This document shows, piece after piece, positions 24,332 to 35,371 of a stretch of 64,000 bases of DNA (positions are counted from its first letter, which is position 1; every line of letters starts with the position of its first letter). The stretch is from Nevskiales bacterium (GTDB lineage Bacteria > Pseudomonadota > Gammaproteobacteria > Nevskiales > Nevskiaceae). Location of the stretch: positions 62,001-126,000 of the forward strand of contig JAQVDP010000008.1 in the NCBI GenBank assembly GCA_028698335.1, read 5' to 3'. The notes beneath the pieces are model-generated. The model did not search any database. It was not told the origin of the DNA and saw only the letters and a program-made list of their open reading frames with translations. Made by a program: the position numbers and the translations under genes.

Positions 24332-25141
24332 GTGAGCGTCCAACTGTCTTCCGCCCTGCTCGACGCCGTCATCGCCCTGGCCCGTTCGGCCGGGGACCGC
24401 ATCCTCGACGTCTACGAATCGGACTTCACCGTGACCCGCAAGGACGACGACTCGCCGCTGACGCAGGCCGATCTGGCATCGCACCGGACCATCGCCGAGG
24501 GCCTCGCCCAACTGACGCCGGACATCCCGATCCTGTCCGAGGAAGGCGCCGACACGCCCTACGCCACCCGCGCCACATGGACGCGTTACTGGCTGGTCGA
24601 CCCGCTCGACGGCACCAAGGAATTCGTCAAACGCAACGGCGAATTCACCGTCAACATCGCGCTGATCGACCATCACGAAGCCGTACTCGGCGTGGTCTAC
24701 GCGCCGGTGCTCAATGTCACCTACGCCGCAGCCCGCGGTCTCGGCGCCCTGCGCCTGCTCGGGCAGACGCGGGAGCCGATGCACACACGCGCCTGCGCAG
24801 ACCGCCCGGCTTTCGTCGTCAGCCGCTCGCATCAGGACGCTTCGCTGCAGCAACTGCTCGCCGGCCTGCCCGCACACGACGCGGTCAGCAGGGGCAGCTC
24901 GCTGAAGTTCTGCCTGGTCGCCAGCGGCGAGGCCGACCTGTATCCGCGCACCGGCCCGACCTCCGAGTGGGACACCGCTGCCGGCCAGTGCGTGGTCGAA
25001 TGTGCCGGCGGCGCCGTGTTGCGCCTGCCCGAGCTCGAACCGTTGCGCTACAACACCAAGGACTCGGTGCTCAACCCCGGTTTCGTCGTGATCGGCGATA
25101 TCGCCTACGGCTGGCCGGAACGCCTGCGCAGCGCCGGGTGA
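24332..25141 (+). CDS. cysQ: 3'(2'),5'-bisphosphate nucleotidase CysQ
   Basis: CysQ removes the 3'-phosphate of PAP formed during sulfate assimilation. This 269-residue inositol-phosphatase-fold protein has SEEG and the metal motif DPLDGTKEF, plus SEWDTAAGQC near the C-terminus. The start is GTG with AGGA eight bases upstream. Its stop overlaps a GTG start of the VanY-like gene (GTGA), so the two are coupled although functionally unrelated as far as known. Confidence 0.93.
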   Translation: MSVQLSSALLDAVIALARSAGDRILDVYESDFTVTRKDDDSPLTQADLASHRTIAEGLAQLTPDIPILSEEGADTPYATRATWTRYWLVDPLDGTKEFVKRNGEFTVNIALIDHHEAVLGVVYAPVLNVTYAAARGLGALRLLGQTREPMHTRACADRPAFVVSRSHQDASLQQLLAGLPAHDAVSRGSSLKFCLVASGEADLYPRTGPTSEWDTAAGQCVVECAGGAVLRLPELEPLRYNTKDSVLNPGFVVIGDIAYGWPERLRSAG

Positions 25142-25674
25142 ATCCCACGGACCGCGCACGCGTCGGGTCGCTGCTGGCGGCGCTCGGCATCGCGCCGGAG
25201 AGCATCGCCGAACGGCAGCTGCCAGCGATCGGCGAAGCCCGCCGACTCGTGGCAGCGGACCTCGGCCCCGACGGTCGCGACAAGATGCTGACACCGGCCG
25301 CCGCGTCGGCGTGGCAGGCCCTGCGCGACGGCGCCGGGCGCGACGGCATCGCGCTGCAGCTGGTTTCGGGATTCCGCAGCTACGCGTTCCAGGCGCGCCT
25401 GATCCGGATCAAGCTCGACCGTGGACTGCCGCTCGACGAGGTGCTGCGCATCAACGCACCGCCGGGCTACAGCGAGCATCACAGCGGACGCGCGCTGGAT
25501 ATCGGCACGCCCGGCTGCGCCCCGCTCGACGAGGCCTTCGAACACACTCCTGCCTTTGCCTGGCTGCGGCGCGAGGCGGGTCACTTCGGGTTCCGGTTGT
25601 CGTATCCGCGCGACAATCGCCAGGGCTACCTCTACGAGCCCTGGCACTGGTACTACCGCGGACGCCGCCGCTAG
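25138..25674 (+). CDS. M15B peptidase, VanY-like D-alanyl-D-alanine carboxypeptidase
   Basis: This 178-residue protein has the zinc motifs SEHHSGRALDIG (first His and Asp) and EPWHWYY (second His) of LAS peptidases, with SGFRSYAFQ typical of VanY/LdcB. It should trim D-Ala or L,D peptide stems of peptidoglycan. No signal peptide or membrane anchor is visible from the GTG start, which is unusual for a cell-wall enzyme. It may act on cytoplasmic muropeptides during recycling. GTGA overlap with cysQ; its stop overlaps the convergent mtnC stop. Confidence 0.8.
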   Translation: MNPTDRARVGSLLAALGIAPESIAERQLPAIGEARRLVAADLGPDGRDKMLTPAAASAWQALRDGAGRDGIALQLVSGFRSYAFQARLIRIKLDRGLPLDEVLRINAPPGYSEHHSGRALDIGTPGCAPLDEAFEHTPAFAWLRREAGHFGFRLSYPRDNRQGYLYEPWHWYYRGRRR

Positions 25675-26351
25675 GCGTCCAGCGCGATCTGCCCGAACGT
25701 TTCCGCCTGCGGGTGCCCCGCAGCGGCAACGGCCTTGTCGTCCCGCAACAGCTGGCAGGTACGCAGGCCGGCAACGCGCGCCGCGTCGAGTTCTTCACCG
25801 ACATCGGACAGGAACAGGACTTCGTCACCGCGCCGCCCGATCCGGTCGAGGATGTTGCGGTAGGACTGTGCCTCGCGCTTGCCGCCGACGCGTGTGTCGA
25901 AGAAACCGCTGAACAGCGGTGTCAGATCACCGGCATCGGTATGGCCGAAGATCAGTTTCTGCGCGGCCTCCGATCCGGACGAATACACGTAGAGCGCGAG
26001 CCCCTGCTCATGCCACGCGCGCAACTGCGCGGGCACTTCCGGGTACATGTGCCCCTTGAGCTCGCCGCTGTCGTAACCACCCTGCCAGATCAGCCCCTGC
26101 AGCGCCTTGAGCGGCGTCAGCTTGCGATCCTCGGCGATCCAGCGTTCCAGGACGTCGGCCGCCTCGTCCAGCGACAGCTCCTGCTTCTCGATCTGTTCGA
26201 CGTCGGCCAGCAGGCGCTGCACCTCGTCGTTTCCGGCGTTCTCGCGCAGGAAGCCGCGCATGCGGGCCTTGGCGTAGGGAAACAGCGTCTGGTGAACGAA
26301 ATCGATGGAGGAGGTTGTGCCCTCGATATCGGTCAGGATGGCTTTGATCAT
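25671..26351 (-). CDS. mtnC: Enolase-phosphatase E1
   Basis: MtnC converts 2,3-diketo-5-methylthiopentyl-1-phosphate to the acireductone in methionine salvage. The 226-residue HAD protein starts MIKAILTDIEGTTSSIDFV, with the family's DxE motif, and has YSSGSEAAQK and FLSDVGEELDAA. The ATG at 26351 lies in one copy of a 39-bp direct repeat. A second copy 138 bp upstream carries a false start encoding only 11 codons. Third gene of mtnB-mtnD-mtnC, but 161 nt after mtnD because of the inserted sequence. Confidence 0.93.
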   Translation of the reverse strand: MIKAILTDIEGTTSSIDFVHQTLFPYAKARMRGFLRENAGNDEVQRLLADVEQIEKQELSLDEAADVLERWIAEDRKLTPLKALQGLIWQGGYDSGELKGHMYPEVPAQLRAWHEQGLALYVYSSGSEAAQKLIFGHTDAGDLTPLFSGFFDTRVGGKREAQSYRNILDRIGRRGDEVLFLSDVGEELDAARVAGLRTCQLLRDDKAVAAAGHPQAETFGQIALDA

Positions 26352-26358
26352 GGCGTGA
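26320..26358. repeat. 39-bp direct repeat, copy 1 (spans the mtnC start)
   Basis: Positions 26320-26358 and 26458-26496 are identical except one base (G at 26353, A at 26491). Copy 1 contains the genuine mtnC ATG and its first 11 codons. The copies are 138 bp apart and flank a structured repeat element. Confidence 0.9.
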
Positions 26359-26380
26359 TGGTCTTGTTCTGGAACAGTGC

Positions 26381-26445
26381 TCCGGCCCGGCGCGACCCAC
26401 GCGCCGGGCGTTCGCCGGGGCGAATGTTCACTGGACATTCGCCCT
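26381..26445 (-). repeat. Dispersed structured repeat element, single copy
   Basis: On the minus strand it reads GGGCGAATGT...ACATTCGCCC, a hairpin with 10-bp arms (26418-26427 and 26435-26444), then GGCGAACG. A second hairpin, CCCGGCGCG-TGGGT-CGCGCCGGG (26386-26408), and GCCGGAG follow. The order palindrome, GGCGAACG, GC hairpin, GCCGGAG is the same as in the 76-bp units at 43.4 kb. It lies between mtnD and mtnC. Confidence 0.75.
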
Positions 26446-26453
26446 GGCCCGGC

Positions 26454-26489
26454 TCACCCCTCGATATCGGTCAGGATGGCTTTGATCAT
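26454..26489 (-). pseudogene. Truncated mtnC start (11-codon fragment)
   Basis: The second repeat copy encodes MIKAILTDIEG followed directly by TGA, identical to the first 11 residues of MtnC. It is a relic of a duplication at the mtnC 5' end. It begins 24 nt after the mtnD stop, the spacing expected of the original mtnC start. Confidence 0.8.
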
Positions 26490-26496
26490 GACGTGA
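26458..26496. repeat. 39-bp direct repeat, copy 2
   Basis: Partner of the copy at 26320-26358, with one mismatch. The 99 bp between the copies hold the structured repeat element. Confidence 0.9.
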
Positions 26497-26512
26497 CGAG
26501 GGCGTTGCGGGT

Positions 26513-27064
26513 TCAGGCGGCCGCCTCGAACTTGGGAAAGCGCTCGGCAATCGGATCGCCGGTGAAATGACCGACCCAGCCCTCGGCGATGCGGAAGAAG
26601 CGGATCGCCTTGAAGGTCGGTCGCGGCCCCATGTCGAACCAGTGCGTGGTGTTCGCCGGCAGGTTGATCAGGTCGCCGCGCGTGCACACCAGCATGAACA
26701 CCTTGCCGTCCTTGTGAACGTAGAACGCGCCTTCTCCGTCGACGAAGAAGCGGGTCTCGAAGTCGTCATGGGTGTGCTCGGCGAGAAACTTGCCCCGCGC
26801 CTCGGCGGCGGCCGGATGCTCCGGATGCATGCTGACGACGTCGACCGTGACGAAGTCGTAACGCGCCTTGAGCGCCTCGATCTGCTCGGCGTATGCCGCC
26901 ATGACGTCGTCCGGGCTGGCGTCCGGCGCCAGCGGCTGCGAAGCCTCCCAGCGCTCGAACTCGATGCCGAGCGCGGCGAGCTGCTCGCGGATCTGCCCGG
27001 CATCGTCGTATCGCGCCAGCACGGTGCCGGCGTCCTGATCGGAATAGACGGTCAGTGTGGTCAT
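26513..27064 (-). CDS. mtnD: Acireductone dioxygenase
   Basis: MtnD oxidises acireductone to the keto acid precursor of methionine (iron form) or to an off-pathway product (nickel form). The 183-residue cupin has the metal set in EHTHDDFETRFF (two His and Glu) and TTHWFD (third His). The ATG overlaps the mtnB stop as ATGA. The chosen start gives MTTLTVYSD; a longer frame upstream is the mtnB coding region. The metal form cannot be told from sequence alone. Confidence 0.95.
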   Translation of the reverse strand: MTTLTVYSDQDAGTVLARYDDAGQIREQLAALGIEFERWEASQPLAPDASPDDVMAAYAEQIEALKARYDFVTVDVVSMHPEHPAAAEARGKFLAEHTHDDFETRFFVDGEGAFYVHKDGKVFMLVCTRGDLINLPANTTHWFDMGPRPTFKAIRFFRIAEGWVGHFTGDPIAERFPKFEAAA

Positions 27065-27678
27065 CGGTTTACCCCTTTTTGCAGACTGTGCAGTTCGCAC
27101 TCGAACATGAACTCCAACGCCTCGACCCGCCACCGCGCCTGCGCGACATGGTCGCCCCAGGCGTACAGCCCGTGACCGGCGATCAGATACGCCGGCGTCT
27201 GCGGATGGGCGGACAGATGATCGTCGACGACCCGCGCCAGGCGTGCGATGTCCTGATCGTTCTCGAACACCGGGATCTCGACCACCGCTTCGTGCGTGGA
27301 GATGCCGGGCATCAGCTTCAGCAGTTCGTAACCTTCGAGACGGATCCGGTCGAAGCGCCGCGACAGCACCGTGTTGGCGATCGAATGGGTGTGCAGCACC
27401 GACCCGACCCCGCCTCCGAAGCGGTACAGCTGGCAGTGCAGCAGCGTTTCATAGGAAGCCTTGCGGGCAGAGCCGATCGGAACGCCTTCGAAGTCGGCCA
27501 CCAGGAAATCGTGCTCGCCGAGTTCGCCCTTGTGGCATCCCGATGCCGTGATCAGCATCGACGACTCATCGAGTCGGGCCGAGAAATTACCGCCGGTCGC
27601 CGGCACCCAGCCCCGTTGGTGGAACAGGTGCCCGGCGGCGATCAGGGCCTCGGCTAGTTCGGTCTGTGTGGTATCCAT
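27061..27678 (-). CDS. mtnB: Methylthioribulose-1-phosphate dehydratase
   Basis: MtnB is a class II aldolase-fold zinc enzyme that dehydrates methylthioribulose-1-phosphate. The 205-residue protein has PATGGNFSAR, the zinc pair VLHTHSIA and AGHGLYAWG. The ATG at 27678 was chosen; the frame runs 18 codons further up without similarity. First gene of the methionine salvage operon mtnB-mtnD-mtnC. mtnA and a methylthioadenosine phosphorylase are not in the window. Confidence 0.95.
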   Translation of the reverse strand: MDTTQTELAEALIAAGHLFHQRGWVPATGGNFSARLDESSMLITASGCHKGELGEHDFLVADFEGVPIGSARKASYETLLHCQLYRFGGGVGSVLHTHSIANTVLSRRFDRIRLEGYELLKLMPGISTHEAVVEIPVFENDQDIARLARVVDDHLSAHPQTPAYLIAGHGLYAWGDHVAQARWRVEALEFMFECELHSLQKGVNR

Positions 27679-27752
27679 GATCGATGCATCGGAACAGGGC
27701 GGCACTGTAGGCCAAACGTCGCAGCCGCTCAATCGGCCGTCCGCGCGGCGGC

Positions 27753-29198
27753 TCAGGCCAGGAAGGTCGCCGCCAGACCGAGGAAAATGAAAAAGCCCAG
27801 GCTGTCGGTCGTCGCGGTCAGGACGATGCTGGACCCCATCGCCGGGTCGCGCCCGAACCGATGCAGCGCCACCGGCGCCAGTACGCCGATCAGCGCGGCA
27901 CTGACCATGTTCAGCATCAGGGCAACCCCAATCACCACCGCCAGTCGCGGATTACCGTACAGCCCCAGCGTGACACCGCCGAGAACCAGGCCCCAGGCGG
28001 CCCCGTTGACCGCATTGATCAGACACTCGCGCGTCAGCACCTGGCGCAACTGCGTCGGCCCAAGCTGATTCAGGGCCAGACCGCGGATCACCAGTGCCAC
28101 CGACTGGTTGCCGGTGTTGCCGCCGATGCTGGCGACGATCGGCATCAGCGTCGCCAGCGCCACCAGCGCCGCGATCACGTCCTCGAACGCACCGATGACC
28201 CGGGAGGCGACAAAGGCCGTCAGCAGGTTGATCGCCAGCCACGGCCAGCGCCGTCGCGCGCTGTGCAGCACCGGCGCGAACAGGTCCTCGTCCTCTTCCG
28301 ACAGACCGACCTGCCGCAGCGACTCGACCTGCGAGCGCTCGTTGAGCTCGTCGAGCACCGCGTCCACGGTCAGGCGACCGACCACCTGCTGCTGCAGGTT
28401 CACGACCGGAGCTGAGATCAGGTCGTACTTCTCGAACGCGCTGATCGCGTCGCGGGCCAGATCGTCGGTATAGAAATAGTGGGGCTGCGGCGCCATGACG
28501 TCCGCCAGCTCGCGGTCCGGCTCCTCGAGCAGCAGACGTTCAAGCTTGAGCACGCCCTTGAGCATGTTGTTGCGATCGACCACGAACAGCTGGTTGGTGT
28601 GATCCGGCAACGTGCCCTTGCGCCGCAGCAGACGCAGCACCGCCTCCAGCGAGGTGTCCTGGCGCACCGCGGTGAAGTCCAGGTCCATCATCGCCCCGAC
28701 GGTGCCGTCCGGAAACGACAACACCGAGCGCACCTCGGCCTGGTCGTCGCGATCGAGCCGTTCGAGCACCGCCTGCCGCAGAGCCTCGGGCAGGCTGCCG
28801 ACCAGATCGGCGATGTCGTCGGAATCCAGCGTGCGCACCACCACCGAGATGTCGTCCGGCGTCATCGCGGTGACGACCGAGCGGCGCACGGTGTCCGACG
28901 CCTCGAGCAGCACCGCACCACGACGATCGGGCTTGACCAGCGACCACGCCAGCGTCCGGGCGTCCGGCGCCAGCGATTCGAGCACGAAGGCGATATCGGA
29001 CGGGTGGAAATTCGCCAGGCGCTGCTCCAGCGCGGCCTGATGCTGGCGTTCGACGAGTTGGGCGACGACCCGCTGCTTGCGGTTTTCGGAACGTTGCAGC
29101 AGCTCCCGTTCGATCGCCTGCCGCGACAGCAGCTCGATGACCTGTGCCCTGGCCTGTTCGAGATGGCGGTGGTGTGGCGTCGCAGTCGCTTCGGTCAT
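27753..29198 (-). CDS. mgtE: Magnesium transporter MgtE
   Basis: This 481-residue protein has the full MgtE layout: an N domain of helical repeats (~30-150), paired CBS domains (~155-280; VMAPQPHYFYTDDL, FEKYDLISAPVV), a linker helix, and five membrane helices with NTGNQS and the pore-helix region. It imports Mg2+ with gating by Mg2+ bound to the cytoplasmic domains. Start ATG chosen at MTEATATPHH. It is 74 nt upstream of mtnB with no obvious terminator between them. Confidence 0.93.
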   Translation of the reverse strand: MTEATATPHHRHLEQARAQVIELLSRQAIERELLQRSENRKQRVVAQLVERQHQAALEQRLANFHPSDIAFVLESLAPDARTLAWSLVKPDRRGAVLLEASDTVRRSVVTAMTPDDISVVVRTLDSDDIADLVGSLPEALRQAVLERLDRDDQAEVRSVLSFPDGTVGAMMDLDFTAVRQDTSLEAVLRLLRRKGTLPDHTNQLFVVDRNNMLKGVLKLERLLLEEPDRELADVMAPQPHYFYTDDLARDAISAFEKYDLISAPVVNLQQQVVGRLTVDAVLDELNERSQVESLRQVGLSEEDEDLFAPVLHSARRRWPWLAINLLTAFVASRVIGAFEDVIAALVALATLMPIVASIGGNTGNQSVALVIRGLALNQLGPTQLRQVLTRECLINAVNGAAWGLVLGGVTLGLYGNPRLAVVIGVALMLNMVSAALIGVLAPVALHRFGRDPAMGSSIVLTATTDSLGFFIFLGLAATFLA

Positions 29199-29355
29199 GG
29201 CGGCGATCCGGGAAGACCCGCCCATCTTACGCGGCCGTGCCCATCGGCGCCGTGCCCCAGGCCGATGATCCGCACCCACGACAAAACGAGGCGCCACCTG
29301 TCGGCAGCGCCTCGTCGAATCCCGCTTGCCTGCGCGGCAGGGCCGCGCGGGCGAC

Positions 29356-29529
29356 TTACTTGATCTTCGCTTCCTTGAAAGCGACGTGCTTGCGCACGAC
29401 CGGATCGTACTTGTTCATCTCGAACTTGTCCGGCGTGTTCTTGCGGTTCTTCGTCGTGGTGTAGAAATAGCCGGTACCGGCGGTCGACACCAGACGGATT
29501 TTCTCGACGTCTTTCTTCTTGCTAGCCAT
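29356..29529 (-). CDS. rpmG: 50S ribosomal protein L33
   Basis: A 57-residue protein starting [20 protein letters not shown] and containing [16 protein letters not shown], the L33 signature. It lacks the CxxC pairs of zinc-binding L33 and is thus the zinc-independent form. It follows rpmB by 3 nt and shares its transcript, as in E. coli. Confidence 0.97.
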   Translation of the reverse strand: MASKKKDVEKIRLVSTAGTGYFYTTTKNRKNTPDKFEMNKYDPVVRKHVAFKEAKIK

Positions 29530-29532
29530 GGC

Positions 29533-29769
29533 TTACACCTTCTCGCCGCGCGCACGCAGCTCGCTGACAACAGCTTCGACGCCCTTCTTATCGATCACGC
29601 GCATACCCTTGGCGGACACGCGCAGGCTGACGAAGCGCTTCTCGGATTCCAGCCAGAAGCGATGCTTGTGCAGATTCGGCTCGAAACGGCGACGACGCTT
29701 GTTATTCGCGTGCGAAACCGTGTTGCCGACCATCGGCCGCTTGCCGGTGACCTGACAGACTTTGGACAT
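29533..29769 (-). CDS. rpmB: 50S ribosomal protein L28
   Basis: A 78-residue protein starting [20 protein letters not shown] with the [14 protein letters not shown] core, matching L28. The frame extends upstream but without similarity. First gene of rpmB-rpmG. A promoter with 17-bp spacing lies about 70 nt before the ATG. Confidence 0.97.
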   Translation of the reverse strand: MSKVCQVTGKRPMVGNTVSHANNKRRRRFEPNLHKHRFWLESEKRFVSLRVSAKGMRVIDKKGVEAVVSELRARGEKV

Positions 29770-29839
29770 GACAGCAAACCCCAGAAACAGTGGTGGTGGG
29801 CGGTTGCAGCCAAGCAAGTCCACCCAAAAAAGGGGCGCA

Positions 29840-29868
29840 ATTGTGCCACCGGGCCGGGACAAGGGCAA
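29840..29868 (-). promoter_or_regulatory. Putative promoter of rpmB-rpmG
   Basis: On the minus strand TTGCCC (29868-29863) and CACAAT (29845-29840) are 17 bp apart, followed by a GC-rich stretch near the expected start. Each box matches consensus at four of six bases. The position, about 70 nt upstream of rpmB, fits. Confidence 0.45.
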
Positions 29869-29971
29869 GCCCCGCCATCCACGCCCTGAAACCCGACCCA
29901 AAATCGCCCATCGCCGCGGACGTTGATCTAGGTCCTGTTCGCCACAGCTCCCTGCGCCTACTCTTGGCATC

Positions 29972-30523
29972 ATGAGCCACGATCCGGAGATCACCGCCGC
30001 CAGCGCCCGCCTGCTGCAGGCCGGGCGTCGCTTGGCCGGTCGCAGCGGGGCCGCGCATTTCGACAGAACGGATATCTGCGACGAGGCAGGCCTGCCCCCG
30101 GAAACGGTCGACGCGGCGTTCGGCGACTATGCCCGGTTCGAGTGCGCACTGCTCGGCGCGCTGCTGGATGACGTCCGCGATACCGTCGCCCGCGTCACGA
30201 CCAACATGGCACCGGGCATCCCGCGCCTGAAGCTCTCGATCGAAACCTATCTCGAGTCGAGCCTGATGCAACCGGCGATCAGCGCAATGGCGCGCCGCCA
30301 CCGAAATTCCCGCTCCGGCGAAGCCGTGCTGCGCGCCCGGATCGCCGGCTTCACCCTGATGATGGAGCTGGAGCTCTGCGCAATCGGCTGGCCCCACCCG
30401 AGCGAGACGGCACAGTTGTTCACCCAGGTAGTGCTCGACATCGCTGCAGCGGAGGCGGAAGCACGCAGGCGCCAGCTCGGGCTGCGCGAAGTCCTGTTCG
30501 GCTATTTCCGGAGCGGGCCATGA
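29972..30523 (+). CDS. TetR-like regulator, first of a tandem pair
   Basis: A 183-residue all-helical protein. The first ~60 residues ([34 protein letters not shown]) follow the TetR helix-turn-helix pattern in degenerate form: the usual T-x-x-x-I-A and Y-x-H/Y-F signatures are only partly kept. The rest resembles a TetR ligand domain. It overlaps the next gene by ATGA, and the two share the phrases LKLSIETYL / LQLATETYL and IGWPHP / MGWRHP, so they are paralogues. The target is unknown. It diverges from rpmB-rpmG. Confidence 0.6.
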   Translation: MSHDPEITAASARLLQAGRRLAGRSGAAHFDRTDICDEAGLPPETVDAAFGDYARFECALLGALLDDVRDTVARVTTNMAPGIPRLKLSIETYLESSLMQPAISAMARRHRNSRSGEAVLRARIAGFTLMMELELCAIGWPHPSETAQLFTQVVLDIAAAEAEARRRQLGLREVLFGYFRSGP

Positions 30524-31068
30524 ACGCAGACCGCTCGCGCGCCGCAGCGCTCGAAGCCGCGACGAAACTGGCGCAGCGCCTGCAGGTTGACGCCCTCAGC
30601 GTCGACGCCGTCTGCACCGAGGCGAACATCGACACAGCGACGTTCGCCCGGGAGTTCGGCCATCTCGACCGTTATCTCGGCGCGGTGCTCGATGCGTTCT
30701 TCGAACGCGCCCGCAACCGCATCATCGCCGCCACTTCGGGGCTGCCGGCCGGGATGACCCGCCTGCAACTGGCGACCGAGACGTACCTCAGCGCATGCCT
30801 GGACGAGCGCGCGCTGCTGGACTGGCTGCTGCCGCTGCGCCAGCGCGCAAGGTTCATCGATCACGCCGAACGCGCGCGCCGCATCTTCCGCGTCATCGTC
30901 GGCGCCGAACTGCTGGCGATGGGATGGCGCCACCCCCGTGACGGCGCGCGTCTGTTCACCGTCGTCGTCGACGCCACCTCACGCCTGGAGCACCAGACCG
31001 GGCAGCCGTTGCCGCGAACGCGTGAGGCGATGTGGCACTTCCTGCAGCACGCACCGACGCCGCCCTGA
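30520..31068 (+). CDS. TetR-like regulator, second of a tandem pair
   Basis: A 182-residue paralogue of the preceding gene. Its N-terminal helix-turn-helix region is ALSVDAVCTEANIDTATFAREFGHLD, closer to TetR consensus than its neighbour (xFxREFxxLDxYL). The C-terminal half has the shared ETYLSACL and AMGWRHPRDGARLF. Starts within the neighbour's stop codon (ATGA). The two may act as a heterodimer. The 33-nt gap to the convergent radC holds no clear terminator. Confidence 0.65.
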   Translation: MNADRSRAAALEAATKLAQRLQVDALSVDAVCTEANIDTATFAREFGHLDRYLGAVLDAFFERARNRIIAATSGLPAGMTRLQLATETYLSACLDERALLDWLLPLRQRARFIDHAERARRIFRVIVGAELLAMGWRHPRDGARLFTVVVDATSRLEHQTGQPLPRTREAMWHFLQHAPTPP

Positions 31069-31101
31069 CCCCGCAGTCGGCGCCCGGACGGCGACGCCGG
31101 C

Positions 31102-31776
31102 TCAGAGCAGACCGCGTTCCGCAAAACTGACCGGGTCGCCGTCACCGACCACGAGGTGATCGAGCACCCGGATATCGACCAGCGCCAGCGCCTGGCGCAA
31201 CCGCTCGGTCAGCGCCCGGTCCGCCGCGCTGGGTTCCGCGACGCCACTGGGATGGTTGTGAGCCAGGATCACGGCGGCGGCGTTGTGCTGCATCGCCGCC
31301 CGGACCACCTCGCGCGGATAGACCGCCGCGCCGTCGATGGTTCCGCGCGCAAGCTCCTCGTAGGCCAGCAGCCGATGCTGGTTGTCGAGCAGGAGCACCG
31401 CGAAGACCTCGTGCGGACGGCCGCGCAGGCGCACGTTCAGATACTGCGCGACCACCGCCGGGCTGGTGCAGGCCTCGCCACGCGCCATCTGCTCGTCGAG
31501 GTGGCGCCGCGCCATTTCCAGCACGGCCTGCAGCTGCACGTACTTGGCCTCGCCGAGCCCCTTGTGCGAACAGAACGCCTCGCGGCCGGCACCCATCAAC
31601 TGGCGCAACCCTCCGAATCGACGGATCAGGTCGCGCGCCAGATCGACCGCGGTCATCCCGCGTACTCCGGTCCGCAGAAAAATCGCCAGCAGCTCGGCAT
31701 CGCTGAGTGCGGCCGCGCCCTGCGCCAGCAACCGCTCACGCGGCCGCTCGCATTCGGGCCAGTCGGTAATGGCCAT
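31102..31776 (-). CDS. radC: RadC family JAMM-domain protein
   Basis: This 224-residue protein has the N-terminal helix-hairpin-helix ([14 protein letters not shown]) and the JAMM metal motif [14 protein letters not shown] (HxHx10D plus upstream Glu). RadC was once linked to DNA repair, but its real role is unresolved. The family length is 220-225. GGAGGG precedes the ATG. It diverges from coaBC, an arrangement seen in E. coli and many relatives. Confidence 0.95.
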   Translation of the reverse strand: MAITDWPECERPRERLLAQGAAALSDAELLAIFLRTGVRGMTAVDLARDLIRRFGGLRQLMGAGREAFCSHKGLGEAKYVQLQAVLEMARRHLDEQMARGEACTSPAVVAQYLNVRLRGRPHEVFAVLLLDNQHRLLAYEELARGTIDGAAVYPREVVRAAMQHNAAAVILAHNHPSGVAEPSAADRALTERLRQALALVDIRVLDHLVVGDGDPVSFAERGLL

Positions 31777-31850
31777 CAAACCCTCCCTCGGAGCCTTATC
31801 GTGGGCGAGCCGATTCGGCTCGCGAGCTCTCAGGCCGCTAGAATGCAAGC

Positions 31851-34582
<2,732 letters not shown>

Positions 34583-34612
34583 GACCCGCCGCCTGCGGAC
34601 CGCGGCGTCGGC

Positions 34613-35248
34613 TCAGGGCGTCGCGCCGGTCAGAGACCGGTAACGTTCGATGTCCCGCTCGAAACGGGAGATGATGCCGACGCGCTCCTGCTTGAGCTTG
34701 TCGACCGCGTTCTGATTCTGCGCCAGCCGCGCCTCGAAGTTCGCCAGCTTCTTGCGCAGGCGCTCGGGAGCCGGTTGGCCGGTTTTCTCGGATTCCGCAA
34801 TCTGCTCGCGCAGTTGCCGGATGCCGGTGACGTTGTCGGCCAGCGATTTCTCCGCCAGCGCCAGACGTCCATCCAGCGTCGCGACACGCTCGTCGCGGGT
34901 GGCCTCGAGTTCGCCGACGTTGTTGAACGTCGTCAACAGGAACTGGTCGTATGCGGCCTGTTCCTGCGCGCGCTTGCGCTCGGCCTCGGCCTCCTCGGCC
35001 CGACGCCGCTCCGCCGCAAGTTCGGCCTCCGTACGCTGCCGCTCCCGCACTTCGATCACCCGTCCGCCCTCGTCATAGACGCGGGTTTCCTTCTTCGCGT
35101 ACTGCGGAGGCACGTGGTCGCCGCAAGCGCGGTGGCCGTTCTCGTCGGTCCAGCACTGGATTCCGGCCGACGCCGGCGCACAGACCGCTGCGCACAGCGC
35201 AACGACCGCGCAGCTCTTGGCCATCAGGACTGGGGTCAGGACTCTCAT
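34613..35248 (-). CDS. Exported DUF4124-like coiled-coil protein
   Basis: This 211-residue protein has a signal peptide (VVALCAAVCAPASA) and then QCWTDENGHRACGDHVPP, the short DUF4124 module with two Cys. From about residue 65 it is a long charged coiled coil (ELAAERRRAEEAEAERKRAQEQ and repeats to residue 200). Either the first ATG or one eight codons later may be used. Role unknown; such proteins may be envelope scaffolds. It is convergent with argB and next to pyrE on the same strand with a 123-nt gap. Confidence 0.7.
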   Translation of the reverse strand: MRVLTPVLMAKSCAVVALCAAVCAPASAGIQCWTDENGHRACGDHVPPQYAKKETRVYDEGGRVIEVRERQRTEAELAAERRRAEEAEAERKRAQEQAAYDQFLLTTFNNVGELEATRDERVATLDGRLALAEKSLADNVTGIRQLREQIAESEKTGQPAPERLRKKLANFEARLAQNQNAVDKLKQERVGIISRFERDIERYRSLTGATP

Positions 35249-35371
35249 GATTGAATTATGCCCAAGGCGACGCCGTCGCGTGCTTGACCGCCGTCACGCT
35301 TGGGCCGGAAGCACGACCACTCAAGGCCGTTCGCGCCACCGCCCATCCGGAAACCGCCCCGCGGCCCACGC

